Source: Rosellinia necatrix (Eukaryota; Ascomycota; Sordariomycetes; Xylariales; Xylariaceae). Taken from it: a stretch of DNA of 64,000 nt. The first letter of the stretch is position 1. Every line of letters begins with the position of its first letter. The notes under the pieces were generated by a model. That model searched no databases, was not told the origin of the DNA, and saw only the letters and a list, made by a program, of their open reading frames with translations. This document shows positions 22,983 through 35,958 of this stretch, piece after piece. The translations under genes and the position numbers were made by a program. The stretch lies in contig JAGYVD010000003.1 in assembly GCA_021209875.1 (NCBI GenBank), positions 4,216,001-4,280,000 on the forward strand, read 5' to 3'.

Positions 22983-24715
22983 ATGGACTCGGAGCAGTTT
23001 CGAGATGCCGCCATCTCATCTATAGAAGAGAGTGAGTACCAAGCACACGGTGGGCTGCGCGAAACGGCATGTCTGGACGGTGAAAACCTCAATAGCTCAC
23101 ACAATACACAATATTGACATCTTTTCAAAGTCGTCAAATACTATGACACAATCGAGGATCGCCGCGTCGTGCCCACCGTCGAGCCGGGGTATCTGAGGAA
23201 GCTCCTCCCCCAAGAGGCACCGCAGGAGGGCGAGGCATGGGCCGATATCCAGAAGGACATCGAGACAAAGGTGCTCCCGGGGATCACGCATTGGTATGAA
23301 GAACACGGACACGGCCCTCGCGTCGGCTCCCTCCGCCGTGGGAAACTCCTCAGCTGACCGTATCCTCTCCCCTCCCCGGCGCACACAGGCAATCCCCGAA
23401 CTTCCTGGCCTGGTTCCCCTCCTCCAGCAGCTTCCCCGCGATGCTGGGCGAGATGTACTCCACGGCCTTCACGGGCGCGGCGTTCAATTGGGTCTGCTCG
23501 CCCGTGGTGACGGAGCTCGAGACCATCGTGCTCGACTGGCTGGCGCGGGCCTTCGCCCTGCCGGCCTGCTACCTCTCGACCGGCCCGACGCGGGGCGGCG
23601 GCGTCATCCACGGCACGGCGTCCGAGGCCATCGCGACCGTCATGGTCGCCGCGCGGGACAAGTACCTGCGCGAGGCGACGGCGCACATCGCCGACGACGA
23701 CGAGCGCGAGGACGCCGTGGCGCTGCGGCGCGCGCGGCTCGTGGCCCTCGGCAGCGCCGCCACGCACTCGGCGACGAAGAAGGCCGCGCAGATCGCCGGC
23801 GTCCGGTTCCGCGCCGTCCCCGTCCACGCCGCCGACGGGTACCGGATGACGGGTGCCGAGCTGCGCCGCACCGTCGCGGGCCTGCGCGCGCGCGGGCTCG
23901 AGGTCTTCTACCTCACGGCCACCCTCGGCACCACCGACACCTGCGCCGTCGACGACCTCGACGGCGTCGCCGACGTCCTCGACGAGATCGCGCCCGCCGC
24001 CGCCCTGACGGCCGAGCAGAAGCGCGCCGGCCAGGGCGAGGTTTGGGTGCACGTGGACGCGGCCTATGCCGGCTCCGCGCTCGTGTGCCCCGAGTACCAG
24101 CACCTGACGCCCGTGCTCGCGCGCTTCCACAGCTACAACGTCAACATGCACAAGTGGCTGCTCGTCAACTTCGACTGCAGCCTGCTGTACGTGCGCGACC
24201 GCGCCTGGCTGACCGACGCCCTGAGCGTGAGCCTCGCCATCCTCAAGAACGCCCACACCGACAGCGGCCTCGTCACCGACTACCGCGACTGGCAGATCCC
24301 CTTCGGCCGCCGCTTCCGCAGCCTCAAGGTCTGGTTCGTCGTCCGCACCTACGGCGTCAGCGGCCTGCGGGCCCACATCCGCAGGCACGTCGGCTTCGCC
24401 GAGGCCTTCGCCGCCCTGCTGCGCACCCGGCCCGACCTGTTCGAGATCGTCACGGGCCCGCGCTTCGCCCTCACCGTGTTCAGGCTCAGGGGCAAGGGCG
24501 ACGCGCCGACCATCCTGGAGGCGAACGAGCTCACCAAGAAGTCGTACGACGACGTGCTGGCCGGCGGCGAGATCTTCTTGTCGAGCACCGTCGTCGGGGG
24601 CGTCTTCGCCATGCGGCATTGCCCCGCGACGCCGTTTGTCGAGGCGCATCATATCAAGCAGCATTTTGAGGTCTTGGTCGCCTCGGCGGAAAAGACCCTC
24701 GCTGCTGAAGCTTGA
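22983..24715 (+). CDS. PLP-dependent aromatic-L-amino-acid decarboxylase family (group II)
   Basis: Decarboxylates an aromatic or related amino acid to its amine using pyridoxal phosphate. Exons 22983-23031, 23131-23293 and 23389-24715 join in phase to 512 residues. Recognisable blocks: RRVVPTVEPGYLR near the N-terminus, HW-QSPNFLAWFPSSSSFPAMLGEMY, FNWVCSPVVTELE, GVIHGTASEA, the phosphate and ring-binding WVHVDAAYAGSALVCPEY (Asp of DAAYAG), and the Schiff-base lysine in NVNMHKWLLVNFDCS (about residue 310). The C-terminal domain is complete. Exon 3 is strikingly GC-rich with strong C/G third positions, unlike the flanking genes. The exact substrate (Tyr, DOPA, Trp or 5-hydroxy-Trp) cannot be set from the sequence. 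No biosynthetic partners adjoin it. Confidence 0.92.
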
Positions 24716-25163
24716 CGGCTTAGATTAGACAACGAGGACGATGACTAAAAGTTAGAGAAAGATTAATGATTCACGGATATGTGTATAGATCTTCATTTCT
24801 CGACCCATGTTGAGCTCTAAAATAAATGATATCAATTTCATATATGCCGTAACCGCCTCCTGCCCATATGCCAATCGGCTCATTTCTTTCATAAGTCGTA
24901 ACGCATGCGGTCGAGTCTGACCCCCTGACTGATTCCCTTTTTTCTATTTGCCTTCGCACTTCCGTAGCGTATGGTACTTGGACGTAATATCCGCCTAGCG
25001 CCTAAACCAGCACGCAATGCATTAGAACCACGTACTCTATTTTCCTGTATCGGCCGCCATACACCGCGTGTTCCCCTAAATCCCTTTAGATAAGGAAATA
25101 GAGGTTTCTTGAGCGCCTTGGTAACCACATGCCAGTCGCTGTGTAGCGCCAGATCTATCGTTC
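24716..25163. other. Convergent spacer, decarboxylase to small Arg-rich gene
   Basis: No gene is seen; it probably contains the two 3' ends. Confidence 0.4.
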
Positions 25164-25664
25164 CTACTGGCGACTACCCCTCGCACGATCCGAATGTCGT
25201 GAATCATCGTGAGAGCTACCGTGTCGGGACCTATCCCGCGCCTCGTACTGCGGCGCGCGCTCCCTGTACTGGTCGTTGCGCCACGCATCGCCATGGTAGT
25301 CGATAGACCGGTGCCGTGGCGGGGCGTCGCGACCAGAGCCCACTCGCTCGCTGCGGCGGCTGTCACCCGAGGCCACTGTGTACCCGGACGCGGAACGGCT
25401 GCGGCGGTCGTGCTCGCGGTCACGGTGACGGTCATCGCGCCTCCGCTGCTCGGCCTCCGCCGCCTTTCGTTTCTCGTGCCTCTCCTCGTGCTCCTTTACT
25501 TGCTTCTCGATGTCCCAGGCTAGCGTCGCCCCGAGCATGCCAAGCAGCGCCACCTCCTTGAAGCCGATCCCGTGCGTCTTCTCGAGCTGCTTTCGCTTCT
25601 CCCGCTCCTCCGGGTCGGCTCCGGACGGGAGGTACTTGCGCAGGTCTAAGGGCAACGTCGGCAT
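25164..25664 (-). CDS. Small Arg/Ser-rich hypothetical protein
   Basis: A single-exon frame of 166 residues starting MPTLPLDLRKYLP; the in-frame ATG further upstream at 25793 adds 43 low-quality residues and is less likely. Residues 15-35 are charged. A short hydrophobic stretch, GFKEVALLGMLGATLAWDI, sits near residues 33-52 and could be a membrane-associated helix. The rest is a highly charged helix-forming and disordered tail (EKQVKEHEERHEKRKAAEAEQRRR, cut by RS/RD repeats). The pattern is seen in many small fungal proteins of unknown function. No family is recognised. Confidence 0.6.
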   Translation of the reverse strand: MPTLPLDLRKYLPSGADPEEREKRKQLEKTHGIGFKEVALLGMLGATLAWDIEKQVKEHEERHEKRKAAEAEQRRRDDRHRDREHDRRSRSASGYTVASGDSRRSERVGSGRDAPPRHRSIDYHGDAWRNDQYRERAPQYEARDRSRHGSSHDDSRHSDRARGSRQ

Positions 25665-27224
25665 TGTGGGGCTCGATTGCACCGCGCGGTGACAACGATG
25701 TCTGCTTGCTGAACTAGATATGTGCGGTGTTTGCGCCGAGAAGATAGGGGGCGACTGAATAACAACACAATACAATGTGGGGAAAGGGTTCACGGACTGG
25801 TTTGGAAGAATCGGTACTATAACGCCGAGATGATTTTTCGATTTATGTCGGCTGGGTTAATATGGTATCGAAATAGCCATTCCTCGACTAGCTCACTCAA
25901 GTGCATGGCCTCGAAACCATCGTACAGGAGAGAGAACGGGAGGGGGGGGATATGACCCCCCCTCTTAAATAGGGGGACAAGTAGGTTGCCTAGACCGGAT
26001 AGCATCGTGGTCTCATCGTGAAACATGGTGGACTGGCCGGAATAATGTCAGTCGAGGATGATGTATGCGAGAGTGTGTGGTGCGACGGCACAATGCCGTG
26101 ACACGGGGAGAGAGCTGTTTGCGATTCGACCAGCACGCCGGGACCTGCGGCGCGGTAGGTACCTATCAGACACCTATCAAGCCCCAACCCAGGCAGGAGC
26201 CGATGGTAGTCGTGGGCCCATGCCACTTGTTAGCCGTCATGATGTCATTGCTCAGCAAAAAGGAGCTGTTCGGCAGCTCATGCCGCCCTCGCATTGGATC
26301 ATTGACCGGTTGGACAAAGCTTATCTCGCTGCGCTAGATGCATTTCCATGCTAGATTAGAAATATCTGGATTTACACCCGATGAGTGTACCTGTCGATTC
26401 CCGTGTCCCTGGTTTGAGCATTCGTGTCACTGCCACTGTCACTGTCACTGTCACTGTCACTGTCACTGTTCGCCCACTTCTTCCCTTACCTGGCTCTCAA
26501 TCTAATCTCTGTCCAAGAGGCTCTTTACCCTTCGGCATAAAGGGGTGCCAGGTCTGAAATGTCCCTGTTCGACGGGTAAGAGTATGTAGTCAAGGCCTCG
26601 GATGGATATCAAGGGAGGGGATAATACCTAGGTAGCACCCTAGCGCCACTGGTTAACCCATGTCACCCTGGATCGACAAGATCTGCTCTGTATATCCCGA
26701 TCATGTTACCCTCACCCTCGGCGCTCCACTGCACTATTGCAATTCAGTGGGGGCCGATGCATCCTGCAGCAACCTGGAAATTTTGTGACCAATAGGCTTT
26801 TTTTTTAAGTCAGATTCTAGAATACTAGGGAGGGTTGCGCATCTAGGATCACGCTCCGTTGAACATCGCTTCAAGCCGCTTTGAGTAGAGAGGAGCGTTT
26901 TTACATTTATAGCAAAGCAACACGATAGAAGGTTTAATCCAATATATATTGACGCGATGTGGTTGCTATGCACTGCTAAAATCACTGATTTGGTCTTGTC
27001 ATTCCTTCATTAACAAAGAGTGTGATGGTTTACGGCTCTCGCACATACAACCAAACGCATCGGGCCAGGAGAAGGTGACTAACAATAGTCGCTATTATAC
27101 CCTTATTCTTTTATAACTCTGATTAATTACTTTAATAATAACAATTGGTCGATTTGAGTAAAGTGATTGGACTAAAGACTTAGATACGGGGGGTATGTAT
27201 ATGCCACCTTGCTCAAGAATAGGT
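25665..27224. other. Intergenic region between Arg-rich gene and NTE1
   Basis: No gene is recognised in 1.56 kb. It contains G/C homopolymer-like stretches at about 25,935-25,970, GGTAGGTACCTATC at about 26,155, the CACTGT hexamer array at 26,424-26,469, and an AT-rich end from about 26,900 to 27,180. Confidence 0.4.
26424..26469 (+). repeat. CACTGT hexanucleotide microsatellite
   Basis: About seven tandem CACTGT units, the first imperfect (CACTGC), in non-coding DNA. Confidence 0.9.
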
Positions 27225-30200
27225 TCATATACTCGCGCGTCGAGGTGCCATGGTCCTCCGGAGCGCTTTTTTGGCCTCCATTTCCTCCACCAAAGGTAGG
27301 ACACCCTGATCTTTTAGATGGGCGAGGAATTCTTGTCCATATTTGAGACTCCTCTCGTAGATCTCATCAAACTTTCCGAAGTCCAGCGTGCCATAATCGT
27401 CGACCGGGGGTCGCATATAAATACATCCTGGCATCGCTTTAGCCCTCTCAAGCGCATCAACGCTGGAGACATATGCAAGCCGACCCTGGATCTCGGCCAG
27501 AGTGGGGGGGTTTGGCGTCGATGATAAAGGATTCCACCTATTGAAGAATGCCCATACGCCTGATAGCGTGTCCCCGTACCCTTGAGGCGTATCGTCATCC
27601 AGAGAACCAACATCAATGGCAAAAATAACGTCGATGCCGAGCGATTTCATGTGCGATACTGTGAGGTTATCGATATAACCGCCATCCAACAGCATGCTAC
27701 CCTCATCACAGAGCGGTGGTAATAAACCTGCCAGGGACATTGACGCACGCACATATCGCCAGGCGTACCCGCTTGTATGTATCTCAGCCCTGCTCTTGCT
27801 GATGTTGGTCGTGTTGCAATAGAACTCTAGCCAGAAGTCTTCAATTTGGTGTTTCCCGAAAGTCTTGAAGATCCCCCTATTGAACTCGTGACCTGTAGTA
27901 TATGAAGCGGAGGGGTATGTCAGATCCAGGGCAAAACGCCACATACTTGACATTCTCCCTGCAAACTTCTTAGCCAGACCGTACATAGGCACGATGTCAG
28001 CGTGGCGGGCGTAGAGTCCACCCATGAAAGCGCCGATGGATGTGCCGCCCACAATATCGATAGGAATGCCTGCTTCTTCAATCGCCTTGATGACTCCGAT
28101 GTGGGCAATGCCTCGGGCACCACCTCCCCCAAGTACGAGACCGATGGATTTACCGCAAAGCCGTCTAGCCAATCTCTGAAAGTCACCCTTCAATGGGGTG
28201 TCAGGAGAATAGTACGGCCGCTGGCGAATTCTTCGAGTAGTGTACCGTTGAATTTCAGCTTGCAGGGTCTGCACACGCTGCTTTAATGTCGGACCGCCCT
28301 TTTTGTTTGGCCCAGGGGGGTGAACTGGAACGGCGGTTGCACCGAACGACATTTGCATGTGGTAATGCCCACCGTTAATCCAAACGCGACTTTTCAACCA
28401 AGACCTAGTTAAGCCTGGTTTCGAGTCGCGTTCTGCATGTAGAAGAACAAGAGTCTTCCGAGCAGTTGATTTCGTGCCAAGCATAAACCTCTCGTATTCA
28501 CCGATTTCTGGTGAGCTTTCAGCCAAGCCCACAAGCAAGATACAATCCGCCTGCGTAATGCAGGTTTGCGTCCAAGCAGCGGCGACACTTGTATCTATTA
28601 TATTTCTATTAGCAAATGACATAATATGAAAGTTGAAACAGAAATACCAAGAGGCTTGCATCAGGAAAAAATTAGAGTATTATTGTGCCTTCATCGACGG
28701 CGCTCTGGAAAATGATTCTCATCATAACAAGCAAAAAGGTATAGAGACGAAAATAACTGGGTACTTACCAGCGACGTAAACTACCAATCCATATTTTTCT
28801 TCAAGATCGGCAAGGTACTGGGACAATTTTAATTTGCCCATCTTGTTGAATGCATGTTTTCCAAGATGGCTTAGGATTGCCGATTGGTTAAGCGACGTTG
28901 CACCATTTAAAGTTCCAACCTGTGAGAGTGCGTTCATGAGGCGATTTCCAAACTCGACGACGGGGACACCAGCCCTGATGGGTAGTATCGCTACCGTTCG
29001 TATGTTGAGCGTTGATGAGCTCTTATTAATTGAGGAACTAATTGTACCGTCATTCCTCGCATAAGTGCTTGGATCATCGATGATGCGTCGCATTCTCGAG
29101 GCAATGATCTTCGAGATCTTGATAGTGATGTTGGGATGCTCTTGAGCAAGGCTGTTGAAGAGTGTACGTGGAAACTTGACAAGCTCCGTATCACGGATGG
29201 CATGCAGTGTTCCCGTGCGAGTGGACTCGGTCATGACTTCTAGCTCGCCAACGCTGTCACCTTGCCCATACTCCGCTCGAACGTTCATGCCGCCATCACG
29301 TCTATCTTCTACCAAGCGCAGGCGTCCGTTAAGAACCAGGTGTATAGCATCACTTTCCTCATCCTTATCAAAGATAACTTGGCCGGCATCGACTTGAACC
29401 CATTCAAGAGCAAAATCGATATGTAGTAAGAGACGTGGGAGTAAGTTAGTCAACCTCTTGGCCATTGTTAAAAGGACTATCGGGTATCTCTCTACAATCT
29501 TCTCGAGGGTCGCCCGTGGAATAAAACCAACATATACATCGGTTTTGGCCACCACGTCGATGAACGACCGATATGAGGACACTGTGCTAATATAGCCCGC
29601 AATGCCGCCAGGCTTGACCAGGCCGACTCGACGACGTCTCGCAGGTGCAGTTTGTTTGCCAAAGCCAGGTGGCGCCCGAGAGGCAGCTTCATGTGAATCT
29701 GCCTCGTGCATCGCATTGACGGAAGTTCTGCTTGACGAGCTTAGGATCTCGCCGCCGGGATCATCGGAAGGGACGCAGATATCGAGAAATCCGTCAATGA
29801 CGTAGTATAAACCTGGACTTCTTTCTCCTTGTTCAACAAGGATTGAGCCTTGGTGAAAGAAGACGATCTCAACGTCATGTTTCATTTCCGAGGCCAGAGC
29901 TTGCGCACTGAGAGGCGCGCCTATCGACAGCCCGCCGGACGTCATTGACTCTGAATCCCAGTCTGCGGAACCCTCAATCGAAGACATGAACCCAAAGGCA
30001 TTATTGTTAACAGACGGTTTTTGCCTTCTCCCATCGTATGTCACAAACCGTGGGGAGCCCTCTGTGGAATCCTGCCCTCTTGACGAAGTGCCACTTGCCT
30101 CCATGCCTAGAGTTTTGAAAACACATTCTAGAATAGAAAGACGAAACAAGTTATCCTCATCAACAGACTCTCGAGGATGGATTGACAACCGAGCACGGTT

Positions 30201-32019
30201 CTGGATCGCGAAGGGATTAAAGGTCCGTTGCGCCAAGGGACTAACAGAATCTTTGCTGGAGACATCGAATGGCTGCCAAGGCTGTGTCAATGGAATCTCA
30301 AGCATACTGGATGGATAGGCGCTACCGCTGCGGGCCATCTGGATGTTAGCCAGAAGATCCCCGGGACCTGGGGTATGTATCGACTGTCTATCACGTGGTG
30401 GCACGATCGTAGATGCAACAACAGATTGTGGACGAGCTCGGGACATTGCTTGAAGTGCGGCCTCCTTCCGTAGACTGGTAGAGGACCTGCGACGATGGCT
30501 GGCGGTCGATGCATTATGCAACGCAATTCCTTTGTTTGCCTCCTCTTCACGATCCCTTTCCCGCTCGTGACTGAATTTTTCCTTCAGCCGTTCTAGAGCA
30601 TCGCCTCGCAGAATGTTTGGCAACTGCCAAGTTGTAAACTTCATCATATTCTTCTCTGTATGCAAAACTTCATTGGTCAACCCCAGGTAATGGTAGGTCG
30701 TAGCGAGAGTAACTCGTTGAAATCGAGACAAGATTACGTGCACGATATGTGCTGTTGCCTTGGGGTAAACTTTGATCAAGCGTCTGAAAGCGCTAGCGGG
30801 TATGATGGCAATGGTGGTATCGGTCGTGGCCCTTGCAATTATATCTGGGTGGGCGGAAGTAGGGGTCCTCTTAACTGAACGTCGTTTAGGCTGTCGTGGT
30901 AAAGGAGAGTCATCTAATGAAATAGGGGGAATTCGCGGTAGAGATGCCCTTTCTGCTTGTGATGCCGCCCCGACATCGTTCGCGTCGCTGTTGATAGCGG
31001 TGGGCTTCGCTACTGTGTAGGGGGCATTTGATTCGTTTAGAAAGGTCGTAGGGCTATGATGAATGATATTGGCGCTAGACGGCATTCGAGGGCTCACTAC
31101 TTCGTTCGTCAAGTTCGGTTCCGATGAGTCTTCCGATGGAACTTGAAGGTGCACGTCCTCCGTGAACAGCGACATGATGGAAAACAGAGAGGACATTGGG
31201 TTTCCATTTCGAACTTCTGTGAGAAGCTGGTACCGCTGCTGCCCTGGATGTGGATTGTCTTCTTCGGTAAACAACGACTCCAGCGAGGAGCTCAGATCTA
31301 CAGCTGAAGCGGTCGTCTGGCTCTGCTGTGAAGATCTTACGAAAATCTCGACGAGGCCGTCCACAACGAAGCAAAACCCCTTCTCCTCCTCAAGATTGAG
31401 AGTCTCACCCGCAATGAGCTTGCGAGTTTGCATGCTCCTAGTTAGCTCGTGGAAGACCGGGCGTTCAAGGTAGCCAAATATCTTCATCGCGCTCAAAAAT
31501 TCGTCCAAGTAATTTGACAATCCGGGTTTCACGCCTTCCTCGTGAGCGCCAGCGAAAATGTCCACCTCTGGTTCCTTGCGCTGTGGTTCGGGTGGCAGAC
31601 GGGAATACATGTTCAGATATCGGTACCGCACGACCCATGTGACACCAGAAAACATGAGAAACAATATTACCGCCCTAAGAGTGTATCAGTATATAGAGGT
31701 CTAGAAGCGAAGCAGAGGCTAACTACAGTGTGGTAGCATTCATCGTTACTGTCAAGCTTGTTGAGAAAAGCGTGAATAGCAATGTCGGCACCGAGATAGT
31801 GGTGAGTTTGAGGCTCCAATATAAAATAGTGGAAAGAATGTGGAAAATGAAGAGGAGGAACCTCGCCATGAGACCAAGCCAAGAGGAGGGGCTTTCGGTT
31901 TCTGCCACATGCTGTGCCCGGGCGAATGCAGAGGCGGCGGTCGCTGTAGAGCTAGACAGCACGCTCGAAACAGCGTTGGTGAAGGCCACATGCCCACTGG
32001 TAAAATCTGAGGCAGTCAT
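27225..32019 (-). CDS. NTE1: Lysophospholipase NTE1 (patatin-type phospholipase B)
   Basis: An ER-membrane serine esterase that deacylates phosphatidylcholine and lysophosphatidylcholine to glycerophosphocholine; homologue of neuropathy target esterase. Exons 32019-31727, 31674-28769 and 28594-27225 give 1522 residues, the normal fungal NTE1 length. The N-terminus has two predicted membrane segments (around residues 50-75 and 95-115). Then [21 protein letters not shown] and cyclic-nucleotide-binding-like domains follow (around 150-280, 630-770 and 790-900, including [13 protein letters not shown] and [20 protein letters not shown] signatures). The patatin domain near the C-terminus has [16 protein letters not shown] with the nucleophilic serine, and DGGYIDN with the catalytic aspartate. 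It is divergent from eIF2-alpha with a 778-base shared upstream region. Confidence 0.97.
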
Positions 32020-32797
32020 CCTGCCGATATAACACAGGGCGTGATTACTTGAAATTATACAAGCAAGCTAGATAGACTGGGCATCTCATCCTGCAGCAGC
32101 GTTCGAGGTCGAGAATGAAAGGCTACGAAAAAGTCGTCGAGACACTATTGTCGTAGTGCAACTCGGTCGGGGCCTGGTGAGTCTGGAGCCGTCGTTCCAG
32201 GAGCTTTGAAGTGAGGAGGACATTTGGGGCTGACGAACTTTACTCGATGGAAGTGACGAAGGTAATGAAATAGCAGTGAGGGTGAGAGGGAGCTCCGAGA
32301 CATGTGCCTCCCAGTTTTCAAAACTGGGAAATGCAGGTGTGACCAATTGTGGGGTCTCTCGGTCGAACCTTCTTCCAGAAGCTTGTGACTTGGGCTACCT
32401 AGTGTACAAGGGGCGCTCACACGCCACGCACCATATGCGCTCTGCGGCGCAGCAGCTAACGGACAAACTGCCTGTGGCTCAGGCACTCTCTAACACTTAA
32501 TTTTGGCGGGGTCGTCACCCCACGTAAAGATTTCGAAATGGGCAAGCCGCCTTCAAATTTCACTGTATGACTCCTCCACCTTTGATACAACAACCCAGTA
32601 GCGTTGCCTCAATCTTGAAGCATCGTAGCCGTCGCATACCTAGAGAGGACTTCATTCTCTTTTCGGAAAAGTACTATAACCTGCAACATATTGTACTGCC
32701 GCGATTTAGGACCTATTCCACGACCTGAAGCGATTTTGGCCACCGTTGGCCACCACCAATTCTCGTTCCATACCTCGCCTCCTTCAAGTTGCCCAAC
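32020..32797. promoter_or_regulatory. Shared divergent promoter region, NTE1 / eIF2-alpha
   Basis: The only DNA between the divergent starts of NTE1 and eIF2-alpha. No coding signal is visible. It must contain both promoters. No motif was confidently identified. Confidence 0.5.
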
Positions 32798-33885
32798 ATG
32801 TCGTTGACAAACTGTCGGTTCTACGAGGAACCATATCCGGAGATCGATAGCTTCGTTATGGTCAACGTGAAGCAGGTGGGAGATAGTCGACCTGTATTAC
32901 CCGGGATTCGACTAACATTGTCTAGATCGCCGATATGGGTGCCTACGTTAAGCTCCTCGAATACGATAATATTGATGGCATGATCTTACTGTCTGAACTT
33001 TCACGGCGTCGTATTCGAAGTATTCAGAAACTTATTCGGGTCGGCCGAAACGAGGTAGTCGTTGTGCTTAGAGTCGATAAGGAGAAGGGTATTTCCAATA
33101 ACTAGCCTCGCCTGTTGCTCAACGTTGACATGAGTTAGGGTATATCGATCTTTCGAAGCGCCGTGTCGGTCCCGAGGATATCGTTAAGTGCGAGGAGCGG
33201 TACAACAAGAGTAAAATGGTGCACTCTATCATGCGACACGTGGCCGAGAAGACACAGACGCCTATCCAGGAACTCTACGAGAGCATAGCGTGGCCCTTAC
33301 AAAAGAAGTACGGGCATTCTATCGATGCCTTCAAGTTCTCTATAACGTATGACCCCAAATGATGGAACTGTCAGCAAGACTTCCGCTGACGCCTAGCACA
33401 GGAATCCCGATGTATGGACTGAGATCACTTTTCCAAGTGATGCGGTCGCAGAGGAGCTCAAGTCCTATATCGGAAAAAGGTTGACACCTCAGCCCACAAA
33501 GGTCCGAGCGGACATTGAGGTCACTTGTTTTGAGTATGAAGGCATTGATGCCGTCAAGACCGCCCTCCGGACGGCGGAGGCCCGTAACACAGAAGAGAAC
33601 CAAGTGAAGGTGCGACTTGTATCCCCGCCGCTATACGTCTTGACCAGCATGTGTCTCGACAAGACTGTCGGTATTGCCCGGCTGGAGGAGGCTATAGTAG
33701 ATATTCGAAATAGCATCACAAGCGCGGGAGGACAACTTATCGTCAAGATGGAGCCTAAAGCTGTCACAGACTCGGACGATGCCGAGCTACAAGCCCTCAT
33801 GGAGAAACGTGAGCGCGAGAACGCCGAAGTTAGCGGTGATGAGAGTGTTAGTGAGAGCGACGATAACATCCCTGAGACTGTGTAA
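32798..33885 (+). CDS. SUI2: Translation initiation factor eIF2 alpha subunit
   Basis: Subunit of the GTP-binding eIF2 complex that delivers initiator tRNA to the 40S ribosome; the target of stress kinases. Exons 32798-32875, 32926-33088, 33139-33346 and 33402-33885 join in phase to 310 residues. The S1 domain covers the start ([38 protein letters not shown]), with the phosphorylation-loop serine in [11 protein letters not shown]. The helical and alpha/beta domains follow ([45 protein letters not shown]). The C-terminus ends in the acidic tail with DESVSESDD. All family landmarks are intact, so general control by Gcn2-type kinases is expected. Confidence 0.98.
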
Positions 33886-34556
33886 ACTAAACGAAGCCTT
33901 GTCCGGTCTCTGGAGTACAACATATAGAGGTCTAGGGGGTACCTAGGCCATGGCATTCGGGGTGATCGTTTGGGAAGTCAAAAAGTTTATAGCATGCATG
34001 CAAACGGCATTCATTCGGACATGGGAAGGCCTGGTTCATGAGATTTGAATCAACTGATCCGATTCCCACGCCGATCTCATATGGATTAGGTACAACTAAC
34101 TAACCTGGCGGGAACACCTGCATCAGTGGTACTTTGAGTATCTCGATAGTAATGAAGCGTTTCTTCCAGTCCTGTTATTTGATCTGGATCTATTCATTGC
34201 CTGCATCCAATCCCTTGCTGGTTCTTAGTTAGCTTCGCTTCGAGTAGGTATACGCAAACACCGACAAGAAAGCGTTGCCCATGCTGATCGTAATGAGGAG
34301 CTGGCTGTGGCCCATATAGTGAGTGTTTATTGAGGTTAGAAGCTACCAGAGGCTCTTCCGTAATAAGGGATTTGGATTGTGGGGCCCCCAAACCTTTTGT
34401 CTTAGCGATTTGTATCCGTTGCCAGTTGCATACTTGTAATACCACAATGGGTACCTACCTAAGTCGACCTCCATGCTCGTCATCCATGTTCTCTTTTGAC
34501 ACCCCTCGATGAACCGCCCCAGCTTATTCATAGAAACACACCGCGCGCATGCCACT
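33886..34556. other. Spacer between eIF2-alpha and IMP2
   Basis: No gene is seen. It contains a TACCTAGG motif near 33,940 and should hold the IMP2 promoter. Confidence 0.45.
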
Positions 34557-35205
34557 ATGGCGTTTAGACCTATATGGACCCGATTTCAGAGACAACGCTC
34601 TAATTTTGGCCGATTCGGCTATTATATGTTTATGTTTGCCGCTTCCGTCCCAGTAGTCATCTCATTCAACACATTTGTCCTGGAGCTAGCATGGATCCGT
34701 GGCGCCTCCATGTACCCGTTCCTGAACGCTGAAAAGGATCAAACCACGCGGGAGGACGTCGTGATCAACCTCAAATATAATGCGCAATATGCCCTGCAGC
34801 GCGGTATGGTTGTGACTTTCTGGTAAGCGAATCTCCTGCTCTTCCACTGCTAGATAGTATATACGGCATCATACGCACGGCGGGTGTATTGATAATGTTA
34901 TGCGCACCCATAGGAACCCATTACGGCCGGAAGCCATGACCGTCAAAAGGATCGTTGGGTTGCCTGGCGACATCATTCAAACCCGAAGCCCGTATCCCGT
35001 CGAGAAAGTGGTCATCCCCCCTGGGCACATCTGGGTTGAAGGGGACGGTGGCGAGCGCGACAGCCTGGATAGTAACAACTATGGGCCAATTGCAACGGGG
35101 TTGATAATTGGGAAGGTCACGCATTTGGTGTGGCCGCTTCACAGGGCGGGCCGTGTTCGGTGGTGGGAATATGCAGACAAAATTCGGAATCATGCTCAGG
35201 GATAA
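34557..35205 (+). CDS. IMP2: Mitochondrial inner membrane protease subunit 2
   Basis: A signal-peptidase-like serine/lysine protease that, with Imp1, removes sorting signals in the intermembrane space (for example from cytochrome c1). Exons 34557-34822 and 34914-35205 give 185 residues, the usual size. A membrane segment near residues 22-43 (YYMFMFAASVPVVISFNTFV) precedes the catalytic serine in GASMYPFLN. The catalytic lysine is in VKRIVGLPGD after the splice. Later blocks are VIPPGHIWVEGDGGERDSLDSN-type and YGPIATGLIIGKVTHLVWP. The upstream in-frame ATG at 34509 would add 16 residues with no hydrophobic or conserved character. The start MAFRPIW was chosen for homologous length. Confidence 0.92.
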
Positions 35206-35958
35206 ACTACCTACTATCTGATCGTATGCCTCCTCATTTTCCCCCATTGGAAAAGCCTAACTGTCTGACTCTGTAGGTATCTAGCATAATCTTCTCTCTA
35301 CCTTCTTGTTCGCAATACAAGCGGCCCTATGGCTTCCAATGAGACACGCTATCTAGTGCTATTACCCAGGCGATAAACCCACCTGCATGTTTTTAAGGCA
35401 TGCACCTCTTACTCATGTAAGATACTTTGATTACTCGTACGCGTTGCCATCTTGCTTTCCCAGGCACTTCCGTTGACCGGCATGACGGGTCTGAATGGAT
35501 CCCGGCGTAGGTACTTATAACTACCTATCTGGTACCTACTCTTTCAATCAGCACGGACTGGTACCTAGTTAGGTACAAGGTTACAGATACCCATTGATAA
35601 GGGCGCACGCGCCACATTTCCCAGACCAACCAACGCTAGATAGATACGTCAGTTTGCGCTAGGATTTTTTATTGCGGAAAATTCCCATATCCCGCTTGAG
35701 GACCCTTTGCAAGGGTCTCTCGCCGTTAGACGAAGCGAACATTCGGCGCGCATCGGCCGGTTGAGGAGAAACTCATTACTTTCGCTATCCGCATCACTTA
35801 TCTGTCGGATATATTCCTGTCCAATATCGTTCAAGGTGGCGCGTGACGACTGAGGCGCCCTCCACCTACTGGCCGTCTGTCCATGATGGACTTGCGGAGC
35901 ACACGACTGCCACGCCGGATTCTCGTTACCAAGGCCGCATTCGCATTGTATAGAGAAA
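35206..35958. other. Spacer between IMP2 and the mitochondrial carrier
   Basis: No gene is seen. It contains two GGTACCTA-type clusters at about 35,505-35,580. Confidence 0.45.

Noticed and set aside
23141..24664. 507-codon antisense open frame over the decarboxylase
   Set aside because: It is Ala/Gly/Asp/Arg-rich shadow sequence caused by the GC-rich third positions of the real gene.
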